NCBI GenBank assembly: GCA_905220665.1
Contig: CAJNAR010000005.1
Location: 370,854 to 434,853 of the forward strand
Source: Albugo candida
Lineage: Eukaryota > Oomycota > Peronosporomycetes > Albuginales > Albuginaceae
Reading direction: 5' to 3'
DNA length: 64,000 bases
The translations under genes and the position numbers were made by a program. This document shows positions 31,162 to 43,880 of this stretch, piece after piece. Below the pieces are notes generated by a model that searched no databases, had not been told where the DNA came from, and saw only the letters and a list, made by a program, of their open reading frames with translations. The first letter of the stretch is position 1. Every line of letters starts with the position of its first letter.

Positions 31162-32599
31162 ACTTTCCTGTTACATCTAGAGTCCTGAATAAAAAAACAA
31201 CCAGACACATGCAATTACCTGTGCGAGTTGATCATATGCCGCTTACTAGGGTATTCATTTTTTGGGTACAAACTCGTGATAGGCCCCATCTGGAGTAGAA
31301 TGCATCGTAGAATTTCCAGCAAGTTTAATTAGTTCAATTTGATGCTACGACAAAGGTGACACGTACCCAAACAAATTGCACTTGCCGCGCCCAAAGCAGT
31401 GATATTCGAGTTCGAAATAGATCGAGTAATCCTTGCTGTTTGTCTGAGTCATAACGCCGCGATAAAAGTACAGAACATGGTGCACCCTGAACTCGGTAAA
31501 TATCTAAAATTGTCGGAGTAGCTACTCACCGATCGAATAATCGACGATTGCAATCGCATCAGACAAAGTTCGGCGTCACCGCCTGCGATGCAAGCTATAA
31601 GTCATTTATACCTCAGTTGAACGTGTCTATACTACAAGAATTAGACTTACTGACTTCTCTAGTTGCCTAGGCTATCTTAAATTAGAAAAACACATACAAC
31701 AGATTCGTCGTGAAAATACCTGTGAGAGATGACAACGTAACTTCTCCTTCAAAGTCCTACTTTGCGGTAGCTTCAAAAACTATCAGAACACGAGACTGTA
31801 TCCATCTTGTAAATGACGTAAAAAAGTTGTGAACTGACCAAAACTACCGAGTATTTGAAATTGGTGTGCACAACACTACGCTGAACGTAGCCACCCAACT
31901 AGGACTAGGATCCGAGTTGCACTTGCATTTCGACTCAACTGTGTCGTGTCCGCAGCAATGTACTTTGACTTCTAAAAAATCCCCTGAATGATCCTTGTGT
32001 TGCGAGTTGATCCAACACCTTTGCCAACCTAATGCGTTCGTGTTGATTATGAACTATCTTCGTAAGTACCGAGCGTGCGCAATAAACGTGATCTAGATCA
32101 CGGAAAGTACTGAAATTGTCGGAGTTGCTGATCGCTGGTCATACAAATGACGAATCTGGTCGGTCCTGATGAAGTGCAGCGTCACCGCTTGCAATGAAAG
32201 TGATAGATAGGATACAATTTGCAGCTAATCCTTTCATGCCGGCTGAAGTGTTCGCACAATTGCACATGCAATATGTGTCCGGCGTGGCGGGATGAGAAGA
32301 ATTGATCCCATCTAGGGAGAAGCTACCTCCATAATTGTGCTGTGGGATCACTATAGAAAAAAATGTTGATCGGGTTCCACTGTCCCACACAAAGGCTGTG
32401 CACAATATAATGTCGGGCTGAATATCCTCCAAAAACGAAAAAGGAAATCAAAATCGCAAAAGGCTAGAAGAAACTGTAGATCTTTCAAAATCGGCAGGTC
32501 ACGTTTCCAAAGATGTCTGGATGTAGTCATAAATGTTCCAACTCGGTCTGAGTCCAGTGCGTCCGATCTACCCTTGATGACAAATGTGTTGACATCGGA
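31162..32599. repeat. Non-coding region with a diverged 600-bp-spaced duplication
   Basis: About 1.4 kb without an intact gene. Segments around 31,500-31,600 and 32,100-32,200 share aattgtcggagt, a gatcg run and gcgtcaccgc(c/t)tgc(g/a)atg in the same order, about 600 bp apart. On the minus strand both read as related peptide pieces (AGGDAEL and ASGDAAL). I infer a diverged tandem duplication of an old coding segment. Confidence 0.45.
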
Positions 32600-33978
32600 T
32601 GACTCTTGGTTGGTTCAGGAGGTTTCCAGACGATTCATGAGATTTTGGAGCGTGGAATAGATAAGAAATAATGCTTCATCACCTTGCTTTGCACTATAAT
32701 ATAAAACAATCTCCACTTGCGTTTGGTTTGAGTTCACGGGATGAGACAAATCGTCCAGTGTACACGCTGTAGTATAGGAATGACTTGGCATTGTAAAGTC
32801 GACTCAATAACTTTTCTTCAGCCATATCCGATTTATTCAGCTCTTCGTCGTTTTGACATAGGTCGAGGAAGTCTTCCTTCGTTGGCCATGTGTCGCTTTC
32901 TCGAAAAAAGTCTTAGAGATTTCAAATCTCGAAAGCTGTAGCGAACGATTTTCAAAATATCCGATGTACTTCATCCAGCATGCAAATATTGTACCAAACG
33001 TTTAACGTTTGGTCTCGGTTTACGAGTAGCAGGACCATATTGTAATTTTTGGTCGCAGTGGAACCACATCGGTTGTTCCATGTAATACTGACGGCGTTGG
33101 AGAAAACTTAGATATAAAATTGTAATGCTTAAATGCATCCGATGCCACATTTTAAACGCGTGTTTCCGTCAAGAAGATATGCTCTCCCATCAAACCACTT
33201 CTCAATGTCGATGTGTTGCGATAGAAACTGGGTGTGTTGTAGCTTCAGTTGTCTCACCAAAACAGGAACTTGTACTTCACCATCCTGTCGACGAAGTTAT
33301 AAAACGCTTTGCTGATCAGGTGAATGTGTTTCGTATCTTTCTTGTGTTTCCGACCTAGCACAAATAAATCTAGTATCGAGTGCCACCGTTGAATAGTCTC
33401 AGCCGGAATGGCCAAGTATATAGAGTAGGGCCACAGACGTGACAAAATTATCGTCTGCGCAATCAGTGGTCGGCCACGGACAATTTGTGCACGTCGCAAT
33501 CATACACCAAACCAACCATAAAAACGCTTGTCGAGAGTTGAATTAACCATCGAATGAGTCGGTGTCTGGCCGAACGCAATACCCAAATGCTTGACCAAAT
33601 TGTCCGGACCCATTATGGTCAAATTGGGTATACGAGGGCATGGCATGGTCCGATTTAGAGAGAGAAAGGATGATTGCTCAAGTTTACTTTCGCACCAGAT
33701 CCATCGCAGTAGACTCGAACGTCAGAACACCATGTCACGTTCCTGAAAGCAATGTCCAATCGTCTTCGAAAAATAATCTAGTAGCGACAGTCGGGCTCTT
33801 AATTCCAACGCCATGTTCTTCATATTGTCGAAGTCTATTTTTCGAGGTTCGATCATCATCAGGAAAAGGAATTTTCAGAGAGTATCGCCTTGTTTCACTG
33901 CACGTTGTGGTGTAATGGACGGTGTGATAATTTCATCATTCATCAACTGCGACTTCGTATTGGTGTACGAAAGACAAC
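32600..33978 (-). mobile_element. LINE-A, 3' part (reverse transcriptase second half onward)
   Basis: Minus-strand retroelement protein remains: YTNTKSQLMNDEIITPSITP and VKQGDTL (about 33,870-33,960, the reverse transcriptase block that usually reads GVKQGDPLSP), then RGRPLIAQTIILSRLWPYSI (about 33,420-33,480) and VLVRQLKLQHTQFL with WFDGRAYLLDG (about 33,140-33,270). The frame is broken repeatedly. It continues the reverse transcriptase that stops at 39061, on the far side of the gypsy insertion. The outer end near 32.6 kb is approximate. Confidence 0.72.
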
Positions 33979-34151
33979 TGTAACAACCTTCATTTTTATG
34001 GATACATAGTTCTATATAGCTGGAGAACTGGATTAGCCAATCAGATAGGTATACCAGGATTCTTTGAGAATGAAATCCCGCTTTCCATTTTAAATCAAAT
34101 AAAGCTCCGCCCCACAAATGTATTTCTCTGCTTCTTTCTGCCGGTGTTACA
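33979..34151 (+). repeat. Left LTR of gypsy element
   Basis: Starts tgtaacaacc and ends ggtgttaca. It shares with the right LTR ggattagccaat, accaggattcttt, tttccattt and caaataaagctcc in order. Confidence 0.85.
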
Positions 34152-34305
34152 ACTGGTAGCACTTGCTGGTCGTCCCGGAAAAGTTTTTCTTTCGTGCTGT
34201 TAAGTCTCACTACATTGGGAAAGCCGCTCGCCGAGTGTTTGTCGCTTGTTCCAGCTCTATTTGGCTGGATTTGGTTTGTGATCATGAAGTCATTGAATCC
34301 CAAAT

Positions 34306-37300
34306 ATGGTACCCGAAGCCATCACGAAAACTTTGATTGAATTGGTCGACAAGCAGCAACAATTGCTTAAAACCATGACCAAGCGGGGATAAAAGTTGAA
34401 AGGATTAGCTTACCTCAATTTCATGGTAAACTGGGCGAATCCGTCGATCTGTATTTTGTACAACTTGCTCAGTACTTTGAGGCTAAGAATATCGACTGGC
34501 GCGATGTTAGCCTAAGTGATCGAGTTTTGGCAATGACTACCGCCAACTTCAAAGGGAATGCTGCAGCTTGGTACTAGCTGAATATGTAATATATTAAGCA
34601 CATGCAAGACCTCATCGTTCAAGTAAATGAATTTGTACCCCCGGATCTGCAAGAACGCTTGCGTGATCAATTGTACGCACCAAAAAAGGAGCTGTCCGAA
34701 TTTGGACGTCTCTATTTCCCGTTTTCGTGGAGCTATATTGCAAGTTACGGAAATGAGAGAAGTGGGTAAAATTAATTACTTAGCATGGACTAGTAATACC
34801 CACACGTGGAGAAGTACAATACGGCCGGTATGCCACAGTTTCACAAGCCATGAAGATTGTGTTGAAGTATGATCGCTCTCATCGTGTCCGTGGAAAAAAT
34901 TACCGCTCCCCAGTATACTCGCAAGACCGGTCAAGTCCAACTTTTAATCGGCCTTATCATCATCAACAATCTGCATCACCGCGCCCGTAGTACAATACTC
35001 CAGAACAAATTGAGATTGACTCAAAATATGCAAAACATCGTCGCTCCTCCTCATCAACTTTTTCTTCGAAGAATTTTCGCTACTGTAAGAAACCCGGTCA
35101 TATCATCGAGCAATGTTACAAGCTGAAGTATAGAGAAGAAATCTCACGGCACTCGACATGAGCAATCAGCTGTAAGCTCCGATGCTCTCACGTCTTCAGG
35201 GTTGACTTACTCGTTACCTTCAATTGTAGTCCAGGGGACGAAGTTGAAATTCTCGAAATGGAAGGGATTTTGACGTCGACTATAAATTCGGTGCATCCAA
35301 AGAATGAACTTAATCGTAAACAAAAGGAACTTGTGATGGAGCACTGTAGCTATTATGTTTTGATAGCGGTACAGCCTGTAATGTTGTTCTTCTCGGCTTG
35401 GTGAAGAAAAGGACACAATCTGGTGTCTTCCAAGTTACAAGGTTTTATGGCACTTCCACTAAGGCTCGCTCCATCAAAAAGGGTCTTGCAACTATCGTAT
35501 TTGGTCGATATTAATTTCACAATTTACAAATCATGGAATGGCCATTGGGCTCTGCTCATGATTTCATTTGAAAAAACCGTGGTTTACCAAGTTCCAACCT
35601 AAACTCGATTGGCGTTCTCATGTAATTCAATCTCCGCATCAGCGCTTGTCTTCGAGACGCACTCCTAGGGATATTACCAGCGAAATTGATGTGGAAATTG
35701 CTGCAGTGGACTTCAAACGCAAAGTCAAGAAGCAGGAGTACGATAAAGTATATCGCGTAAACATTTGCACTCTAATGACGGAGAGTGATACGGTACCTCG
35801 ATCGGTTACTACCCTTTCGGAGGAGTCAGAAGATGTCTTTCCTGAGACGCTTCCTGATGGACTTCCATCTTCACGTCGTGTTGACTTTGATCTTATTATG
35901 AAACCGGATGCTGTACCTATAAACGTGCTTCGTTTTTCCTATCCAAGATGCACTTGGCATGTTTGTTGAGGAAAAGTTCAAGAAAGGTTGGATCGAAATT
36001 TCAGACTATCCATGGGTTTCGAATATATTTTGTGTTTCTAAACAGGACTTCATTACTGGGAAAAATATATCACGATCTAAATAAGTACGCTCTGACAATG
36101 CACATTTACGTCAATTCGCACACGATTATTTCGAAGATACCCTTCCTCGCATAGACGAAAGTTTTGGTTAGATGTGTAGCTGTGTCATATTTCCAGCTCT
36201 GGATCTGGCCGAAAGTATGCCACCTATCGCACAAATGCGGAAATCTATCAGTGGTATGTGGCTCCTATGGAACTAGCTGGTATGCATGGTGTTGGGTCTC
36301 GTCTCAGGCGAGTATTTTTTGCGAAATACAAATTCATTGTTGTGTTTCTAGATAAAATTTGTGTGTTCTCCACTAGTCTAGGCGAACACGTTGAACATAT
36401 TCGCATTCTGTTTGGAGTTCCTCGGCGTGAGTACTTATTCTGTCATCAGTCCAAATGTCATATTGGCCAGTCAGAAGTGAAGTTTCTTAGTCATACAAAT
36501 TCGGCTTAGGGACTTAGAGTGGATACTCGGAAGACAGAAGCTATTGCGAAGTGGCCGAATCCTACAAATCAGAAACAACTATTAAGCTTTTTGGGTTTGG
36601 CTGGTTACTATCGCCGTGAATACGCAACTCTTGCGTCGCCACTTGACCCTCTAGTAAAGAAAGAACATATTTGGGAATGGAAAGATGTCCAGACTCATGC
36701 CTTTGAGCGACTCAGGCCCGCTCTCTAAAACGCATCTGTGTTGAAATTACCAGGTCATTCAAAACGATTGATTGTCACAACGGACGCCTCTGGCTATTGT
36801 GTTCGTGATGTTCTTTCTCAGCTTCATTCTGGTTGCGATCATCCCATTGCATTCTTTTCCAAGAAGCTGGGGATTCATGAGATTATTTGGCGGACACATG
36901 AAAAGGAACTTTTTGCAATCAAACATGAATTGGAAAAGTGGCGTCATTAGCTTTGAGGTCGTGAATTTGACATCTACACTGACAACACGGCATGCAAATG
37001 GTTTCTACATCCGAAAGTTTCGCCAAAGCTGGCTCGAAATTTGACATTCTTTCGCAATTTACATCTAAGCTGCATGCGTTCAAGTTCATTTAAATGTGGT
37101 AGCCGATGCTTTATCACGTCAAGGTTCCGAATTGTCAACGGCACTCGTGTCCAATCAACAGTTCGATGTTCATGATCGCGCAAGTTCATCCACACGTTTT
37201 CATATACCCGAGAGGGAGGATGCTATCAGCGACTATAATGTTGGTGCTTTGAAGCTTACTAATGACGATATACAGGGAAAATCAAGCACGTCGCGTTCTA

Positions 37301-38877
37301 TAAACGCAACCGAGCCTTCGCCTGTGCTCGTTAATGTGACACAAGAATCTCAAAATTGGAGCTCGCTTGCTTGGTCAAATTCGGTGCACAAGGAATTCAA
37401 CAATGGATATCGTACTTATTCAGGTTATGCCGAACAATTCAAACGTCCAGACTCACTATATGTCAAACACGAAGGTTTGCTATACTGTAAGTCACAATTG
37501 ATGACGCGTGTGTGCCAAATACAAAATATAATTATCTTCGAACTTTTCTCACCGCATGCTTTCATGACTCCAACATTGCCTACATCCTGGTGCTCAACAA
37601 ACATTTGTACGCATCACTCAATCGTATCATTGGCCTACATTAAATCAAGACGACGTATGAAGTTGTGAAACATGCACTCGCTGAAAACACAGCAGCGCTC
37701 GAAAGAATGAAAAAATGATTCCGGCCCCGGAAGAAAGTTGGTCAGTTATCTCTATGGATTTCATTACGGATTACCGAAATTAAACAGATTTGATGCTATC
37801 ATGACAGTTGTCGATAAATTGTCCAAACGGTCAAAATATTGGGCGTGCAATCGCAACGATGATGCCCATACGACAGCGTGTCATTTCTTCGATTGTGTTG
37901 ATCTCATCATGGTCTACCATCGATTATTATCAGCGATCGAGATTTCACGTTTGTTTCGACATTTTGATCCTCTCTTGCTAAGTTGATGGGACTTCGTCTG
38001 CATATGACAACTTCATATCGGGCACAAGCCGACGGACAAACAGAACGTCAAACTTTTATTTTGGAAGACGCTCTACGCTACATGATTTCGTATAATGGAC
38101 GTGATTGGTCCGATTATTAAGAGACAATTGAATATGCTCATGCCACTCTCGTCAGTGCATCAAATGATATTTCACCTTTCAATATTGATACTGGTCGCAA
38201 GGACCGCAATCCGTTGAATCCACTAAGTACTCCTTGCGTCACAACTCACGTGCAAAAAACATGGAATCAGTGAGTATGCAAAAAGTTTTCAAATCCGTCG
38301 TCAAGAGATCATTAATCTAGCCACAAAAAATTTACTTCAAGGTCAGGATCGTCAAAATTTGTACTACGACAAAAAGCGCACTGATATTAATTTTAAAATT
38401 GGAGATTTGGTCATGTTTGACACTCGTCGCATTCCTGCGAAACATGTAACACAAGACATTGATGGTATACGTGCCAAATTAGCTGCTCGCAAAGTTGGAC
38501 CATTACAAATTATTAAAATGGTCAACTCGAATGTTGCGCAATTGAAGCTTCTAAGGAGTATGAGTAGATTGAACTCCACGTTTGATATTGACGTGTTGAG
38601 TCACTATGTGGGAAATCTACCGAGATTTCAAACTCATCCAATTCCGGAATCATCCCGACTTATTTTTGACGAGGACAGTGGCGACACGATCCACATCATA
38701 GAACAGCTTTTTCAGAAGCGTCAATTTAATCGTGAACCTGAATGGCCCGTGAAGTGGCATGGATTATTCGAGCACGAAGCAACATGGGAGCGGGAGAAAG
38801 AAGTTTCTCATTTTTTTCATTGGAATGTTCTCATCGCCGATTTTAATGAAGCGGCAACGAGAAGTCGAATCCAGTAG
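34306..38877 (+). pseudogene. Gypsy gag-pol pseudogene with chromodomain
   Basis: Gag starts near ATG 34306 (MVPEAITKTLIELVDKQQQL). A zinc-knuckle remnant lies near 35,080 (FRYCKKPGHIIEQC, the first Cys replaced by Phe). The protease/reverse transcriptase junction lies near 35,830-35,960 (VDFDLIMKPDAVPINVLRFS). The reverse transcriptase ends with TNQKQLLSFLGLAGYYRR (36,565). RNase H is clear (VTTDASGYCVRDVLSQLHSG at 36,774; IWRTHEKELFAIKHELEKW). Integrase remnants run 37,640-38,560. The C-terminal chromodomain (EPEWPVKWHGLFEHEATWER) is at about 38,740-38,800. Stops and frameshifts break it throughout; the element cannot move on its own. Confidence 0.84.
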
Positions 38878-38879
38878 GA

Positions 38880-39060
38880 TATAACAACCTCCATTGTACA
38901 TGCATACATAATTCTACATATTTGGAGAAGTGGATTAGCCAATAAGTTAAGTAAGTTAGGTGAACCAGGATTCTTTAACTACAGAATCTTAGTTTCCATT
39001 TTCATCAAATAAAGCTCCTCCCACAACTATCTTTCTTCATTTCCTCCTGTCGGCGTTACA
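38880..39060 (+). repeat. Right LTR of gypsy element
   Basis: 181 bp, ending cggcgttaca, directly followed by LINE-A sequence. Pairs with 33979-34151; several substitutions and a short taagt(t/a)agg insertion separate the two. Confidence 0.85.
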
Positions 39061-40520
39061 TAAATCAGTCGATAAACGTTTCCAACGCCCGTTTTTTCCA
39101 AACGCGAAACATGTACGTCCAAATGACTCGACCATAACCTTTCTCGAAGTAGAGAAAAGTTGCATACGCTTCCTCCCCACGATAAGTGACCAAGTCTCGT
39201 ATGCCGTTGCGATGCCGAACGTGGTGATGCATCGACCGTCCTCGCACATATACGTTTTGATCTTGATGGATCAATTTCGGCCAAAAACGTTGCAATCGAT
39301 GCGCCAATACTTTTGAAAGTACTTCCATATCGATACAAAGTAGTGTGATCGGGTGATAGTTTCCAGAATCACCTCCTGCTCCTGCATGGTGGGGTTGTGA
39401 TCGAAGTAAGAAACCTCTTTCCAGCTGATCTTTGAACACGATCTTCAGAAAATCGCCAAACGTTTCCGAATCAAGCTGATAAAATGCAGCTGGTAGTTCA
39501 TCCATACCTGGAGAAGAACTACTCCGCATGTTCTTGATCGCTTCCGCCATCTTGGTCATACTTAGGCGAGTTGAGAGACGGTCTTGCTCTTCGGATGCAA
39601 GGGATGCTTGAAGCGAATCGAGTAGCTTTTTTTGCTTTCTTTTCACATCGATCAGCTGAGTCGGTATCGAAGCTATAGAGAAAGTCCATGACACCACCCC
39701 AATGATCTCTACATTCGTCAATAATTTACGTCGTGTTCTTTGTCACGGTGCCACATTTTTTGGTGACATTTTCGATCGTCACGCGACGACAAGAGCTATT
39801 GGGAGGGCGAAAAAATGCTTGGAGGAGTTCTATGTGTGCTTCACGTGATTATAGAGGCTCTCATCTTGGTTGTACTTAAATTGCTTTCTTTCGACCGAAA
39901 TTCTGAACTGTTCGAGCCTCGATTCGGAAAAATGCCGTTACTGATTGGAATCTTGAGTGCGATATCGAGCTGCTGCGACTTCCAAAACATTCCGGCTAGA
40001 CTCAAGATAACGTCGGTTATCTTGTGCAATATTTTTTTCAATTAGCATTTTTTGATATCCTCGACCCGGAGTTTGAGTTGGATTTGCAAAAGATACTTTT
40101 TGTGCCAGATGGTCTCTCGCGTGTCGTCGACGGAAATATTCTGAGGTTTGTATACCATGTTGAATAGCTCATCCGACATGCAGATTTAATCTTTTCGATT
40201 CTTGCGTGATAATGGCCTTGTAAATAAATCCCTTTCCAGTCGGATGTTGGACTCGCCAAGCGTGTACCACACCCAACTGGGAAATCATTCCGAATACGCT
40301 GATCGACTTGGTTCTAGTCGAATTGTTCCACTCGAAGCATCTACAGATAGATCGAGTGGTGTATCAAAATCACCAAATACGAGATGTGTTGAGGTCGATT
40401 CGAAAAAGCTGGAGAGCAATAACTCATAGACGGTCACTATTTCCTCGGCCTTGCATCGTCAGTAGAGTTAAGACTTTTTCACATCGTGTCAAATTCACAC
40501 AGCGTTAGTATTAGTTTCTA
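39061..40520 (-). mobile_element. LINE-A, middle part (endonuclease end and reverse transcriptase first half)
   Basis: Minus strand. Endonuclease tail: FGDFDTPLDLSVDASSGTIR (about 40,330-40,390) and SDELFNMVYKPQNISVDDTR (about 40,110-40,180). The linker gives LKKILHKITDVILSLAGMFW. The reverse transcriptase begins MRSSSSPGMDELPAAFYQL (about 39,480-39,540), then NYHPITLLCIDMEVLSKVLA and EEAYATFLYFEKGYGRVIW, and stops at the gypsy LTR boundary 39061. Both neighbours along the element are displaced by insertions. The boundary near 40,520 is approximate. Confidence 0.78.
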
Positions 40521-40683
40521 ACAGTTATTAAAATGTTTTCAACGCGTGAACAGCAAACCAGTGGTCACAATGGGAAGAAAAAAGTCACATTGTGTCATTC
40601 TTTCTCTGCTCACCGGAGACCGCGTTCGTGCTGGTCTCGGCGGCCCACGCTCGTATTTGGCTAGTACGTGCTAGACATTCACC

Positions 40684-42620
40684 ATGAGGCGACCTAGAGG
40701 CGAAATATGGTCACTATACGAAGAAGTCGTTGCAATTGGACAAGGCAAAGAGCAGCCTGATGTGAAGTGCAAGTTTTGCTCAGTACTAATCGTCAATGCT
40801 CAGTCGCGAAACATGCTCCCCAATGCAACCTTCTGCTCTAGATTAACGAACGCAGCCAAGCGCAAGTGCACTGCGCTCTACAAGAAAATGGAGAAGGAGA
40901 AAGAGACAAGTTCACCTTGTAAGAGGAGGATGTCAAACCAAACGCCGTTCAGCCGGCGCCATTCAAATTCCCAGAGCCCTTCCTCCAGATCCATCGTCAA
41001 GCGTCTTTTCCAGACCTCAATCAAGTCTATTGGCCGCAGCCCTCGCAGGTCCACAATCAAGACGCGCACACGCGCAGAGATACATTGGCCAGATGCGAGA
41101 GCCGTTATTGCGACTGGAGTAGCTTTTCGTGTCGTTGAAGACAAGTATCTTCGCGCCATGTTCGATGATGAAACGATGTACCGTCACGATTTCAGGTCGC
41201 TGGCGAGTTGCTCGATCAGGTGTACACAAGAGTGAGCAAACGATTGTTTTAAAGCTGCTGGGGTCAAAAAAGTCTATTTGCCCCGTTAAAGACGGCTGTT
41301 CAAACCGACGAAATAAGAGCGTCATCAACTACATTCTCGCCAATCCTACATCAAACCAATCTTCTGAAAGTATTTTGCGACAGGTGAAGCGTCCGACGAC
41401 GCTGACTACATCACTGACCAGATTTATTTTTTTACACGTCATTGACGAGATTGATGCTCTTTTGGGCGCAAAATTGTACGAGCAATTATAACCCATAACG
41501 CTGCCAATATGAAAAGCGCCTGAAGCTACAAAGGTCGGGTCGCGGTCTGATTTGCAATGGATGCACTTCTCACACGATGAACTTGTTGGTGAAGGACGTG
41601 TTCAAGCTTGAGTATTTCAGCTGGGTTCTCGAACGCACCAAATCATTGACCAACTTCGTGAAGCAGCGACATGCTCTTCTGGATCGTTTTGCTCGCTTCA
41701 AAAGAGCCTGAAGGGACCTGGCGATACATGGCGTGCGCTTTCCATGCTAGTAGCAAAGCGTTGGTTCTCGTGTGAAGCGTGTATTAGGAGTGTCTTCGAT
41801 AACCGAAGTGTAATCGCCGCTACTTTCGCTGATGATGAGCTCCTATAAAATATCAGAGGAGTGAAAAATTATTGAAAGAAGCGAAAGAAATCGTTGGAGA
41901 TGCAGAGTTTTGGCAGCGAGCGTCGCTGGTCCTAAAGGTGGTTAAACCAATTAACGAGTGCTTAGCGGCTTTCGAGATAGACAATTGCTGCATCTCCATG
42001 ATCAATCATTTTTCTAACTGGCTCGATGAAACCTTCAGCAAGCTAGTCGGTCTAGGCGAGGCTAACCTCATGCCCACGAGCCACGCGATGACTACGTCAA
42101 GGAGGAAGTTTTTATTCACAGGCGGCGTACGTACTTGATCAGTCCAAGTCAGTTCCATACTCCGGCGATGACACCATCTGCATCATCTCTTCCACTTTAC
42201 AACTGGAGGAGCGCATCGGATTACCTCAGGGTGCGTCAAAAGATGACGTCCATCGGCAGCTGGTATCGTTTGTACAAGCAAAGATGAATTGGACGACCGA
42301 GGAGCAAGAGAAGTCCTACATGTTCAGACCAATCGATTAGCGGTCGTTCTCGACTGCTTATCCTGCCGTAGAAAATATCGCGATGCATGTACTCTCCATC
42401 CCAACGTCTTCGGCAGCCAGCGAGGGAAGTTGGAGCATTCACAGCTTTATTCAGTCATAATGTCGAAATCGGTTAAGCTCTGATCGTCTCGACAAATTGG
42501 TGTTTGTCTACTCTAACCTGGGTGACAAAAGTGCTGCCGACCAAATCCTTTATGACCTGTATCCAGAGGCTGAGGATTTCACCGAGAACCGCAAAGGAGG
42601 AACAAGTACATTGGACGCAC
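40684..42620 (+). pseudogene. hAT-family transposase pseudogene
   Basis: Reading through frameshifts and stops, hAT landmarks appear in order. First is an N-terminal BED-like zinc finger (VKCKFCSVLI at about 40,760-40,790). Then come the central RNase H-like domain pieces (GCTSHTMNLLVKDVFKLEYF at about 41,560-41,620; EIVGDAEFWQRASLVLKVVK at 41,886-41,945) and the C-terminal dimerisation region (AMHVLSIPTSSAASEGSWSI at about 42,380-42,440, followed by LDKLVFVYSNL at about 42,490-42,520). The SSAASE core is the diagnostic block of hAT C-termini, which usually read SSAASERxFS. Multiple frameshifts make it inactive. Confidence 0.78.
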
Positions 42621-43880
42621 CCGGGTTGCAAACAGTGGTTACCAACCTTGTCGGAGACGGCATCGTCGTTCGCATAGGCTCAGCTTTGTACTGGCTAAAG
42701 CTGGGTCCAGCACACGTCAATGATGAAAAAAGTTGTCCTGATCGACTTGTTGTTGTATCGTCATGTGCCGCGCACGAGCCACAAGTAGCTCGCCATATTT
42801 GACCACTTCGTGATAGGAATCACGACCAGCGCACTGCTCGGCTGCCACATTGCCAAATCCAGCATGCGACTTGTGTTCAAATGTCAATTCTATAGCAGGA
42901 ACTGCCGCAGCGCCACGAACTTGGACAGCAAGTGGTCCACATTGACTCGCACCAAATCTGATAGAATCGAGAAGCCGATTCGCTGAAGCAATGGGTGCAG
43001 CAAGAAGATTGCCACGCGACCCCTAGCGCTATCTCTGTGACGAGCTGGATAACGACCTCTCGTTGCAATTAGCGAGGGCATGCCGGCTCACAGGCGCCGG
43101 GGTAGACAACAGCGACGAAGGTAAGGGCGGCATCACGGCTCTGGCGGAGCAAGTCGACGAATACATTGGCGAGAATGTGATTGGCCTCTTGCGCTGTTCG
43201 AGTCGCCGTGCTATATATGCGCGCTCTGCTACGCCAGCTTTACCGCGAGTAGCACGTAGCTGCGGTTGATGGAGCAACACCAGAGCGAGGTGATGCCGAT
43301 GTACCGCAATACGCACAGCACCACGAGCGTAACGGGGTTGCAGACTACGAAATGCCGCCACGACACCTAACCTACCCTTTGCTTGGACCCGCCATCACCT
43401 CATCGTACAGTGATGGCAGCCTGGTACATCATCATAAATGCTAATGGGTTGCTCCTTGAGCGGGCGAACTCATGAGAGAGTTGGTGTATCCGGCCCGTTA
43501 TATGTGCGGTCGTTTTCTCGTTCTGGACACAGTCAGTGCGGCAGCGTTGACTTGACTGTACTAGACCAAATCAGGTACCGAAAAGCCATATTGCGGAGCT
43601 ACAAATGAAACAGGAAGCTGCTTGATGCCAGGAGGTGGAGCGGCGGCGACGGTTGCCATTGATCGTTCCGAATACCAGTTCAGCGAGTTCTGACCGTTTC
43701 ACGTGACCTCGTTAGCGAACTGGATTGCCCGCAACTTGGTGTAATATCGTTCCGAGTGTGCAATTTATATAAAAATACGCTGAAGACGACGAAACCTTTT
43801 TTTCTTTTCTCTCACGAAGCAAATGAAGTTTACATTTTTCACAACGTAAAATACTGTTTTAGCATTAATCACGGTAATTT
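42621..43880. other. GC-rich stretch of unknown origin
   Basis: About 1.26 kb, richer in G and C than its surroundings, with overlapping open frames on both strands (for example 43029-43361 minus) that show no family signature. It lies inside the block that splits LINE-A and is probably the rest of that insertion. Confidence 0.4.

Larger units (their letters stand above)
33979..39060 (+). mobile_element. Ty3/gypsy chromovirus-type LTR retrotransposon, inserted in LINE-A
   Basis: 5.08 kb element with LTRs of 173 and 181 bp at 33979-34151 and 38880-39060. Domain order is gag, protease, reverse transcriptase, RNase H, integrase, then a C-terminal chromodomain. It sits between two halves of one LINE reading in the other direction. 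No clear target-site duplication is seen at the ends (acaac on the left, taaat on the right). Confidence 0.87.
40521..43880 (+). mobile_element. Inserted block carrying a hAT transposon, splitting LINE-A endonuclease
   Basis: LINE-A endonuclease sequence ends near 43,880 on one side and resumes near 40,520 on the other, so the DNA between was inserted. It holds a broken hAT transposase in its left two thirds. The last 1.2 kb is GC-rich and unassigned. I could not find convincing terminal inverted repeats or an 8-bp duplication, so the exact ends are unproven. Confidence 0.6.

Noticed and set aside
33875..34303. A 142-codon minus-strand open frame across the left gypsy LTR
   Set aside because: It fuses LINE-A reverse transcriptase remnant with LTR sequence; the LTR portion is not coding.
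40559..42645. cagtggt words near 40,559 and 42,631 as terminal inverted repeats of the hAT element
   Set aside because: Both are in the same orientation, so they cannot be the two ends of one element. No inverted partner was found.
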